Of a DNA stretch of 6,472 nt, positions 1 through 6,060 are shown in pieces (the first letter of the stretch is position 1; each line of letters opens with the position of its first letter). The stretch comes from JBMYYE01 sp049609065 (GTDB lineage: Bacteria > Pseudomonadota > Alphaproteobacteria > Rhodobacterales > Rhodobacteraceae), in assembly GCA_049609065.1 (NCBI GenBank), contig JBMYYE010000120.1, forward strand, positions 1-6,472, written 5' to 3'. Position numbers and translations under genes: made by a program. The notes beneath the pieces were generated by a model. It was not told the DNA's origin, searched no databases, and saw only the letters and a program-made list of their open reading frames with translations.

Positions 1-971
1 TTAAACGTCACGCCCAAAATGGTGATGATTTTTCCATTCACCGTATCATCGCACAGTTCCATGATCTTATCGATCATACGGCGTTTTGTGTCTTCGTTCA
101 CTGAGATCACGGTTTCGGTGATCTGCATCTGCATCCCGTTGTCTTGGCCAATCCGCGCGAGCGCTTTGGTGTCTTTGGGAAAACACGATCCGCCATAGCC
201 CGGCCCCGCATTCAAGAACCGCGACCCAATCCGATCATCAAGCCCCATCCCGTGGGACACCAATTTCACATCCGCCCCCACACGTTCACAAAGGGCGGCG
301 ATTTCATTCACGAATGTAATCTTTGTCGCCAAAAATGCATTGGCCGCATATTTGATCATTTCTGCACTCTCAAGATCGGTCACCAAGACGGGGTAGCCTT
401 GATCCGAAAGAGGTGCATAAATCGCGCGCATGGTGTCCTTGGCCAAATCCGCTTGGGCACCAATGACAACACGGTCCGGTTTCATGAAGTCTTCGATCGC
501 AGCGCCTTCGCGCAAAAATTCAGGATTTGACGCCACATCAAAATCCGCGCTTGAATTGGCTTTTTTCACCAAATGACGCACATGGCGGTTTGTGCCCAAC
601 GGCACCGTCGATTTGGTGACAATCACCGTATAGCCATCAAGATGCGCCGCGACGTCTTCGGCTGCGGCATAAACAAAGGTCAAATCCGCGTGGCCATCCC
701 CACGGCGCGTCGGCGTGCCCACCGCAATGAAAACCGCATCGGCACCTGCCACAGCATCCGCCAATTCGGTTGTGAAAGTAAGCCGTCCCTCTTTGGTGTT
801 TTTGGCGACAAGCGCATCGAGCCCCGGTTCATAAATCGGGATTTCACCCTTTTTAAGCGCGTCAATTTTGCCCGCGTCTTTATCAACACACACGACTTCA
901 TGCCCGAATTCGGAAAAACAAACACCAGATACCAATCCAACATATCCCGTGCCGATCATCGTAATTTTCAT
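1..971 (-). CDS. ugd: UDP-glucose 6-dehydrogenase (3' end beyond window)
   Basis: This enzyme oxidises UDP-glucose to UDP-glucuronate with two NAD+ in the cytoplasm, supplying uronic acid for exopolysaccharide, capsule or LPS. The ATG is at 971-969 and 323 codons are visible, against about 440 in the family. The N-terminal Rossmann motif GTGYVGLVSG lies at residues 7-16, followed by GTPTRRGDGHADL at 85-97, STVPLGT at 121-127 and NPEFLREG at 149-156. KYAANAF has Lys207, and GPGYGGSCFPKD at 256-267 carries the catalytic Cys263 and Asp267. The UDP-binding C-terminal domain begins near residue 312 and is cut at GVTF. The TTAA at positions 1-4 is out of frame and is not the stop. An AAGG-type ribosome site (plus-strand 982-985) lies 10 bases before the ATG. 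The gene diverges from the SppA-like gene. Family assignment is very secure; what lies downstream of it cannot be seen. Confidence 0.97.
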   Translation of the reverse strand, partial: MKITMIGTGYVGLVSGVCFSEFGHEVVCVDKDAGKIDALKKGEIPIYEPGLDALVAKNTKEGRLTFTTELADAVAGADAVFIAVGTPTRRGDGHADLTFVYAAAEDVAAHLDGYTVIVTKSTVPLGTNRHVRHLVKKANSSADFDVASNPEFLREGAAIEDFMKPDRVVIGAQADLAKDTMRAIYAPLSDQGYPVLVTDLESAEMIKYAANAFLATKITFVNEIAALCERVGADVKLVSHGMGLDDRIGSRFLNAGPGYGGSCFPKDTKALARIGQDNGMQMQITETVISVNEDTKRRMIDKIMELCDDTVNGKIITILGVTF

Positions 972-1157
972 AAATTTATTGCCTTATAATTAATCTATGT
1001 GGCCACTCACTATCGATGTCATGGCTAACGATTTCTGTTTGAGCGTTCAAGGTGGATCAAAAACAATCGGTGAATTCAGCCCTAAAAACCACAGTTTTAC
1101 GTTTTATATTGCCTTTGTTTGATCCAGAACCTTGCCGATGGGGGGCGGGCGCTCTAC
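972..1157. promoter_or_regulatory. Divergent intergenic region between ugd and the S49 peptidase gene
   Basis: This 186-base gap must hold the promoters for both divergent transcripts. On the plus strand TATATT at 1105-1110 is a plausible -10 box, but no good TTGACA-like -35 sits 16-18 bases before it. On the minus strand the DNA before the ugd ATG is AT-rich, with no convincing -35/-10 pair. A short symmetric GTGGCCAC lies near 999-1006. No RNA gene or further ORF with a credible ribosome site is seen. Promoter placement is inference only. Confidence 0.35.
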
Positions 1158-1961
1158 ATGCAAATTATGGAAAAGATCAAAAAACTCTTCAAACGCGGAC
1201 CGAAGGTTGCGGTTGTGAACCTCTCTGGCGTGATTGCGGCCTCTGGGCGTGGACGCCTCAATGATCGTGGCTATGCCAATGTGATCGAGCGGGCCTTCAA
1301 ACGTGGCAAACCCAAAGCGGTGGTGTTTCTCATCAATTCGCCGGGCGGATCGCCCGTGCAATCGTCACTCATCGCCAAACGCATTGCGCGCCTGTCGAAA
1401 GAAACCGACATCCCAACCTTTGCATTCGTAGAAGATGTGGCCGCCTCAGGTGGCTATTGGCTGGCATGTGCCGCATCTGAAATTTATGCGGATACCTGTT
1501 CAATCGTTGGATCCATTGGTGTGGTTTCATCAGGCTTTGGGTTTCAAAACCTCATTGCCAAACATGGGGTTGAACGCCGCGTTCACACCGCAGGCGAAAG
1601 CAAATCCACCCTTGATCCATTCCAGCCCGAAAAACCCGAAGACATCGCGCGCCTTGAAACCATTTTGGCTGAACTCCATGAGGCATTTAAAGCCCATGTC
1701 TCGACTGCGCGTGCCGGCAAGATCGCGGATCAAGACCTGTTCACGGGTGAATTTTGGACAGGCCAAAAGGCGCTTGAGCTTGGGCTTATTGATGGGATCG
1801 GGGATTTCACATCCGTGATGAAAGAGCGCTTTGGTGATAAAATCGAATTTGTGCATTACGGTGTGAAAAAATCCTTCTTTCAGAAATTTGGCATGCAAAT
1901 GGTGAATGACGTTGCAGGAGAAATCGAGGAACGCGCAGTTTTCGCGCGGTTTGGCCTTTAA
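1158..1961 (+). CDS. Short SppA-like S49 family serine peptidase
   Basis: This is a ClpP-fold serine protease of family S49 (SppA/SohB), whose members cleave signal-peptide remnants or membrane-associated substrates using a Ser-Lys dyad. With the ATG at 1158 it is 267 residues long. NLSGVI near residues 21-26 opens the domain and INSPGGSP near 59-66 forms the oxyanion region. Ser97 in DVAASGGYW is the likely nucleophile and Lys149 in GESKSTLDP the general base. Their 52-residue spacing matches the one I recall for Bacillus SppA (S147/K199). The FWTGQKALELGLID motif lies near the C-terminus. The frame is open up to a TTG at 1119, but that codon has no ribosome site and the S49 fold does not need the extra 13 residues. 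A G-rich stretch precedes 1158, and ATG 1167 is an alternative start. There is no signal peptide or membrane anchor, unlike classical SppA and SohB. Its stop abuts the next start. The family is secure; the substrate is unknown. Confidence 0.9.
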   Translation: MQIMEKIKKLFKRGPKVAVVNLSGVIAASGRGRLNDRGYANVIERAFKRGKPKAVVFLINSPGGSPVQSSLIAKRIARLSKETDIPTFAFVEDVAASGGYWLACAASEIYADTCSIVGSIGVVSSGFGFQNLIAKHGVERRVHTAGESKSTLDPFQPEKPEDIARLETILAELHEAFKAHVSTARAGKIADQDLFTGEFWTGQKALELGLIDGIGDFTSVMKERFGDKIEFVHYGVKKSFFQKFGMQMVNDVAGEIEERAVFARFGL

Positions 1962-2126
1962 ATGATCCTGAAAATAGTTTCTTTATTCCTCATTGGAATG
2001 GTGGTTCTGGGAATGTTCGGCAAACTGCGCTTTCCAGGGCAAGCAAAGCTTGAAAGCGCAAGGTGCAAAAAATGTGGGCGGTTCCGCATTGGATCTGGAC
2101 CTTGCCAATGTGAAAAGGGCGCTTAA
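1962..2126 (+). CDS. Small membrane protein with a four-cysteine zinc-ribbon-like tail
   Basis: This 54-residue ORF fills the gap between the peptidase and exchanger genes exactly: its ATG follows the peptidase TAA with no gap, and its own TAA is followed directly by the next ATG. Residues 4-19 (KIVSLFLIGMVVLGMF) form one hydrophobic segment, followed by basic KLRFPGQ. Four cysteines (35, 38, 48, 50) then appear as CKKCG...CQC, a CxxC-x9-CxC pattern suggesting a small zinc ribbon or rubredoxin-like knuckle. By the positive-inside rule the cysteine tail would face the cytoplasm. I recall short uncharacterised Rhodobacterales proteins of this design, but no known function. The seamless packing and the organised sequence (anchor, linker, cysteine knuckle) argue that it is a real gene. 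It may act as a membrane adaptor for one of its neighbours, which is inference. Confidence 0.78.
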   Translation: MILKIVSLFLIGMVVLGMFGKLRFPGQAKLESARCKKCGRFRIGSGPCQCEKGA

Positions 2127-3080
2127 ATGGATTGGATCTTTGCGTGTTTGGGCTTAGTCATCTTGCTTTTGGCGGGGGATGCGCTCGTTCGGGGGGCAGT
2201 CAATCTTAGCCTTCGCTTGGGGGTCCCTGCTCTCATTGTGTCTCTAACCATCGTCGCATTTGGCACCTCAGCACCTGAACTCCTTATTGCGATCAGCGCC
2301 GTTTTGGATGGTGTGCCAGGCATTGCGCTTGGGAATGTTGTCGGCTCCAACACGGCAAATATCCTTTTGGTTTTAGGCGTCCCTGCCATTCTTTCTGGCC
2401 TAAGCACCAATGATTGTGACACCCGTAAAAACTACATCCAAATGATGGTTGCGACGGGTATTTTTATTGTCCTTTGCTTTGTCGGGCCTTTGTCATGGCC
2501 CCATGGAATTATCCTTTTGGCGATGCTGGCTTATGTATTGGGTGGCGCGTTCAAAGAGGCCCGCACACATCGTAAAGAAGGGGCCAAGTGTTGCGATGAC
2601 GACATTGAAGACCTTGAGGGGGCCGATCCCGAAATGTCAGGACCTCTCATCGCGCTGTTCATGGTATTGGGCCTTATTGGCTTGCCGCTCGGAGCGGACC
2701 TTCTTGTGGACAGCTCCGTAAATATTGCCCGCGAATTTGGCATCAGTGAAACCGTTATTGGCCTCACCATGGTGGCCATCGGAACCTCGCTTCCCGAACT
2801 TGCCACAACCGTCATGGCTGCGCTGAAAAAACAAGCTGACGTCGCCTTGGGCAATGTGATTGGGTCAAATATGTTCAACCTCCTTGCGATTATCGGCGTG
2901 ACCACATTTGTCGGCGACATCCCCGTTGCTGAAAACTTCCTGTGCTTTGATCTTTGGGTTATGCTGGCGTCATCCCTGCTGCTGATCCCATTTGTGTTGA
3001 TGGGTAAAAACATCACCCGCCGTTGGGGGTTTATCCTCACGGGGCTCTATGGGCTCTACATTTTATCAGTTTTAACATAA
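2127..3080 (+). CDS. YrbG-type calcium/sodium antiporter (CaCA family)
   Basis: This inner-membrane exchanger of the cation/Ca2+ superfamily exports Ca2+ in exchange for Na+ (or K+/H+). Its 317 residues match the usual 310-330. Two inverted alpha-repeats are plain. The first has VAFGTSAPE (43-51) and GNVVGSN (69-75). The second has VAIGTSLPE (216-224) and GNVIGSN (242-248). Glu51 and Glu224 correspond to the paired ion-binding glutamates of NCX-type exchangers. About ten hydrophobic segments are present, split into two halves by a hydrophilic loop (about 143-170) rich in acid residues and starting with a Cys-Cys pair (CCDDDIEDLEGADPE). The ATG directly follows the preceding TAA, and AAGGG lies a suitable distance upstream inside the small gene. 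The family is certain; the exact exchanged ions cannot be read from sequence. The E. coli homologue is called YrbG, also known as CaxA in some annotations. Confidence 0.95.
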   Translation: MDWIFACLGLVILLLAGDALVRGAVNLSLRLGVPALIVSLTIVAFGTSAPELLIAISAVLDGVPGIALGNVVGSNTANILLVLGVPAILSGLSTNDCDTRKNYIQMMVATGIFIVLCFVGPLSWPHGIILLAMLAYVLGGAFKEARTHRKEGAKCCDDDIEDLEGADPEMSGPLIALFMVLGLIGLPLGADLLVDSSVNIAREFGISETVIGLTMVAIGTSLPELATTVMAALKKQADVALGNVIGSNMFNLLAIIGVTTFVGDIPVAENFLCFDLWVMLASSLLLIPFVLMGKNITRRWGFILTGLYGLYILSVLT

Positions 3081-3089
3081 GATCAGTTT

Positions 3090-3872
3090 ATGAAACGTGC
3101 ATTGATCACTGGGGCTGCAACACGGTTAGGACGCGATATGGCGCTCTATCTGGCGGAGCGTGGCTATGATGTTGCGATCCACTATCATAGCTCGCATGAC
3201 GCAGCCCAAGATACCGTAGCGGCCATCACCGCCAAAGGCCAAAACGCCTGCGCCATTCGCGCGGACCTCTTGGAAACAGGGGCCGCAGCGCGCGTTTTTA
3301 ACGAGGCGCGGTCTCATTTAGGGGGCGACATCACGTGCCTCATCAACAATGCGTCTGTTTTTGAATATGACCGCATTGGTATGGTGACGGATGAGGGCTT
3401 TGACCGGCATCTCGCATCAAACCTCAAAGCGCCTCTCATGTTGATCCAAGAAATGGCGGCCCAAGGCCTCACGGCGACGCCCGATGCAGCGGGTGAACCT
3501 ATCGCCCGTGGCACCGTCATCAACATGATTGACCAACGTGTGCGCAAACTCACCCCCGAATTCATGAGCTACACCCTCGCGAAATCGGCGCTTTGGACGT
3601 TGACCCAAACCGCCGCCCAAGCGCTCGCACCGCATATTCGGGTCAATGGCATTGGCCCTGGCCCCACCGTGATCGGCCATAGGCAATCCAGCGCCCATTT
3701 CAAAGGCCAACGCGAAAACACCGTTTTAAAGCGCGGTTCCAACCCAGATGATATCCTTGCTGCGCTTGGATATTTCCTTGATGCCCCCGCAGTTACCGGA
3801 CAATTAATCTGCGCAGATGGCGGTCAGCACCTCGGCTGGGAGACCCCAGATATCCGCGGCGTGGAGCTCTAA
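3090..3872 (+). CDS. SDR oxidoreductase, pteridine reductase/FolM-like
   Basis: This 260-residue NAD(P)H-dependent short-chain dehydrogenase has features of pteridine reductases (PTR1, FolM), which reduce dihydrobiopterin, dihydromonapterin or dihydrofolate. The cofactor motif is TGAATRLG (7-14), the TGxxxRxG form of PTR1 rather than the common TGxxxGxG. INNAS is at 85-89. The active site reads NMID...YTLAK: Asp148, Tyr161 and Lys165, with Asp in place of the usual SDR serine. The D-Y-K spacing (13 and 4) is that of PTR1 D181/Y194/K198. RVNGIGPGPTV (184-194) and the ending VTGQLICADGGQHLGW also resemble FolM-type proteins. The gene starts 9 bases after the exchanger stop, so it is probably co-transcribed. 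No folate gene is adjacent in this window. The SDR family is certain; pterin substrate is a good inference, and a generic carbonyl reductase is the alternative. Confidence 0.88.
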   Translation: MKRALITGAATRLGRDMALYLAERGYDVAIHYHSSHDAAQDTVAAITAKGQNACAIRADLLETGAAARVFNEARSHLGGDITCLINNASVFEYDRIGMVTDEGFDRHLASNLKAPLMLIQEMAAQGLTATPDAAGEPIARGTVINMIDQRVRKLTPEFMSYTLAKSALWTLTQTAAQALAPHIRVNGIGPGPTVIGHRQSSAHFKGQRENTVLKRGSNPDDILAALGYFLDAPAVTGQLICADGGQHLGWETPDIRGVEL

Positions 3873-3999
3873 CACCCACCTCGAAAGTCAAATTGTCCAC
3901 TTTTGAGAAATTTGTCACGAAACCGTTACCGAAACTCCTGTCTTTTCAATGATTTGCAACAGGTTCTTTTTTAAATTCAACAAAAACAATCACTTATAA

Positions 4000-4022
4000 A
4001 AGTGCCTATTTTTTAGGCATTT
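4000..4022 (+). terminator. Hairpin, possible terminator of the upstream cluster
   Basis: AAGTGCCTA (4000-4008) pairs with TAGGCATTT (4014-4022) over nine positions including one G-T wobble, around a TTTTT loop. It lies about 130 bases after the SDR stop. The T-run is in the loop, and only three T end the right arm, so it is not a textbook intrinsic terminator. It could equally be a DNA-level element in the intergenic region. Confidence 0.4.
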
Positions 4023-4080
4023 CAACAAAGTCCTCGAAAAACTTAATAGAATCCCGTATCAATGAAATTTATCAACGGAG

Positions 4081-4089
4081 TTATCCACA
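4081..4089 (+). promoter_or_regulatory. DnaA-box consensus TTATCCACA
   Basis: The sequence matches the strict DnaA-binding consensus TTATNCACA, in the R1 form. TTATCAACG at 4069-4077 and TTGTCCACT at 3893-3901 match it at 7 of 9 positions. A single perfect 9-mer can occur by chance, so binding is only suggested. Its place 72 bases before the uvrC ATG would suit transcriptional control by DnaA, and the AT-rich flank would also suit an unwinding element. Confidence 0.45.
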
Positions 4090-4097
4090 GGTTTCGT

Positions 4098-4109
4098 GGA
4101 AAGCTTTCC
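4098..4109. repeat. Perfect 12-bp palindrome GGAAAGCTTTCC
   Basis: This 12-base sequence equals its own reverse complement and lies 52 bases before the uvrC ATG. It could be a dimeric repressor or activator site. No known regulator is recognised from it. It starts two bases into a rejected GTG start for uvrC (4096). Confidence 0.4.
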
Positions 4110-4161
4110 TCTTGTAATTTTGCCCAATAGTTTGCAGCGCAAAAAGAATCGGTCAAACCCT

Positions 4162-6042
4162 ATGAACAGTTCACCCGACACCCCTGCTGAACAAGAGATG
4201 CCAAATGGGCACGATATTGTACGGGGCTATCTTAAAACGCTCGACCATAGCCCAGGCGTTTACCGCATGCTTGGCGCGGATGGGGCCGTTCTTTATGTGG
4301 GTAAAGCGCGCGAACTTCGCAAACGTGTCTCAAACTACGCCAATCCAAACGGTCACTCTGATCGTATCTTGCGGATGATTTCGCAAACGCGGCGCATGAT
4401 GTTTTTGACCACAAAAACCGAAACCGAAGCTCTCTTGCTTGAGCAGAACCTCATCAAGCAATTGAAACCGCGCTATAATGTGCTTTTGCGCGATGACAAA
4501 ACCTTCCCGTCCATCGTCATCTCCCAGACCCATGACTTCCCGAAATTGCAAAAACATCGGGGACGGCGTTCCAGCAAAGAGGATTATTTTGGCCCGTTCG
4601 CATCGGCCACAGCGGTCAATCGCACGCTCAATCATTTGCAGCGGGTCTTCATGCTCCGCAATTGTTCGGATGCGGATTTTGCGGGGCGCACCCGCCCGTG
4701 TCTTCAATACCAAATCAAACGCTGCGCGGGGCCTTGCGTTGGGAAAATATCCAAACCCGATTACGCCAAGCTGGTGGACGAAGCGCGTGATTTCCTCTCA
4801 GGTAAATCCGCGCATATGCAAGAGGGGCTGGCAAAAGACATGCAAGCCGCATCAGATGCCATGGAATTCGAAAAAGCCGCAACCTTGCGGGACCGCATTC
4901 ATGCCCTAACCCAGATCCAGTCGATCCAAGGTATCAATCCGCGCGGGGTGCCAGAGGCGGACATCATCGCCCTCCATATCGAAGGCGGTCAAGCCTGCGT
5001 TCAGGTGTTTTTCATTCGCGCATATCAAAATTGGGGCAACCACGATTTTTATCCGCGCATCAGCGAAGGCATGGGCCAAGCGGAAGTCATGGAAGCCTTC
5101 CTCGGGCAGTTTTACGAAAACAAAACGCCTCCTAAATTGGTGCTTTTGTCGGATCCGATTGAAAATGAGGACCTCATGCAAGATGCCCTCAGCCAAAAAG
5201 CCGATCGCAAAGTCGATATCGCGGTGCCCCTTCGCGGGGAAAAGGCCGAATTGATGATGGGCGCCACGCGCAATGCCCGCGAAAGCTTGGCCCGCCGTAT
5301 GGCCGAAAGCGCCACGCAAAAGAAACTTCTCTCAGGTATCAAAGACGCGTTTAACCTCCCTGATACTCCGACCCGCATTGAGGTCTATGACAACTCGCAC
5401 ATCCAAGGCACCAACGCCGTGGGTGGCATGATTGTAGCAGGCGCTGAAGGCTTTATGAAAAGCCAGTATCGCAAGTTCAATATCAAGGGGGATGACCTCA
5501 CCCCGGGGGATGATTTTGGCATGATGAAAGAGGTTCTCTCGCGGCGTTTCAAGCGCCTCTTGAAAGAAGACCCAGAACGCCAAACCGATGTCTGGCCTGA
5601 CCTTTTGCTCATCGATGGGGGCGCAGGCCAAGTCAGCGCCGTACATGAAATTATGACCGAATGGGGTGTTACGGATATCCCGATGATTGGAGTCGCCAAA
5701 GGCGTTGATCGTGACCACGGAAAAGAGGAATTCCACCGCATCGGGAAACGCCCTATGGCGCTTAGACATAATGATCCTGTGCTCTATTTCATTCAGCGCC
5801 TCCGCGACGAAGCGCACCGTTTTGCCATCGGCACACACCGTGCCAAACGCGCAAAATCACAATTCGACAACCCCCTTGATGGGGTGCCAGGCGTAGGCGC
5901 GTCCCGCAAACGCGCGCTTCTTACACGCTTTGGATCAGCCAAAGCCGTGACCCGTGCAGGGTTAGAGGATCTCAAATCAGTGGATGGCATTTCAAATCAA
6001 TTGGCCGAAACAATTTATGGTTACTTCCATGACAAAGAATAG
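4162..6042 (+). CDS. uvrC: Excinuclease ABC subunit C (UvrC)
   Basis: UvrC joins the UvrB-DNA complex and cuts the damaged strand on both sides of a lesion in nucleotide excision repair. With the ATG at 4162 it has 626 residues, normal for the family. The GIY-YIG nuclease domain opens with SPGVYRML near 30-37 and LYVGKAR near 44-50 for the 3' cut. Four cysteines (168, 180, 188, 192) have the 12-8-4 spacing of the E. coli UvrC iron-sulfur ligands as I recall them. The UVR motif that binds UvrB is near 225-255 (AMEFEKAATLRDRI). The RNase H-like domain for the 5' cut has Asp410 (YDNSHIQG), Asp485 (LIDGGAGQ) and His552 (RDEAHRFAI). Tandem helix-hairpin-helix motifs (about 572-623) end the protein. 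The frame is open to GTG 4096, but those 22 extra residues look like translated intergenic DNA. ATG 4198 is a less likely alternative. No broken motif is seen. It is followed 18 bases later by pgsA. Confidence 0.98.
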   Translation: MNSSPDTPAEQEMPNGHDIVRGYLKTLDHSPGVYRMLGADGAVLYVGKARELRKRVSNYANPNGHSDRILRMISQTRRMMFLTTKTETEALLLEQNLIKQLKPRYNVLLRDDKTFPSIVISQTHDFPKLQKHRGRRSSKEDYFGPFASATAVNRTLNHLQRVFMLRNCSDADFAGRTRPCLQYQIKRCAGPCVGKISKPDYAKLVDEARDFLSGKSAHMQEGLAKDMQAASDAMEFEKAATLRDRIHALTQIQSIQGINPRGVPEADIIALHIEGGQACVQVFFIRAYQNWGNHDFYPRISEGMGQAEVMEAFLGQFYENKTPPKLVLLSDPIENEDLMQDALSQKADRKVDIAVPLRGEKAELMMGATRNARESLARRMAESATQKKLLSGIKDAFNLPDTPTRIEVYDNSHIQGTNAVGGMIVAGAEGFMKSQYRKFNIKGDDLTPGDDFGMMKEVLSRRFKRLLKEDPERQTDVWPDLLLIDGGAGQVSAVHEIMTEWGVTDIPMIGVAKGVDRDHGKEEFHRIGKRPMALRHNDPVLYFIQRLRDEAHRFAIGTHRAKRAKSQFDNPLDGVPGVGASRKRALLTRFGSAKAVTRAGLEDLKSVDGISNQLAETIYGYFHDKE

Positions 6043-6060
6043 TGGGCTATGTGTGGGGCC

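Larger units (their letters stand above)
3873..4161. other. AT-rich intergenic region upstream of uvrC
   Basis: This 289-base stretch has no supported gene. By hand count 3901-4080 is about 32% G+C, well below the flanking genes. It contains a hairpin (4000-4022), a perfect DnaA-box consensus (4081-4089), a 12-bp palindrome (4098-4109), and an inverted pair CACGAAACC (3916-3924) / GGTTTCGTG (4090-4098) that brackets the AT-rich core. Two GANTC sites, the target of the alphaproteobacterial methylase CcrM, lie near 4050 and 4147. TATAAA at 3995-4000 and TAGAAT at 4047-4052 are possible -10 boxes, but neither has a matching -35. It must contain the uvrC promoter and probably the end of the upstream transcript. 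Confidence 0.6.

Noticed and set aside
1..4. TTAA at the window start read as a stop codon (TAA) of ugd
   Set aside because: Counting codons from the ATG at 971 gives codon 323 at positions 5-3 (TTT, Phe), with only two bases of the next codon left. The apparent TAA is out of frame, and the C-terminal domain is still missing.
144..989. Plus-strand reading frames of 128 and 138 codons opposite ugd
   Set aside because: They are antisense to a gene with all catalytic motifs intact and their products resemble no family.
1119..1157. TTG-initiated N-terminal extension of the S49 peptidase
   Set aside because: There is no ribosome site before the TTG, the preceding bases look like promoter DNA (TATATT at 1105-1110), and the extra residues are not needed by the fold.
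1052..1264. 70-codon plus-strand frame starting in the divergent intergenic region
   Set aside because: It overlaps the start of the S49 peptidase gene in another frame, has no ribosome site, and its product has no recognisable features.
3961..3976. Possible LexA (SOS) box in the uvrC upstream region
   Set aside because: GTTC at 3963-3966 is followed after eight bases by ATTC, which fits neither the spacing nor the sequence of GTTC-N7-GTTC.
3949..3999. 16-codon leader-peptide-like ORF (ATG at 3949)
   Set aside because: No ribosome site, no run of regulatory codons pointing to attenuation, and low complexity due to AT-rich DNA.
4096..4161. GTG-initiated 22-residue extension of UvrC
   Set aside because: The extension would translate the palindrome and AT-rich leader, has no family-like sequence, and the ATG at 4162 gives the usual length before SPGVYRM.
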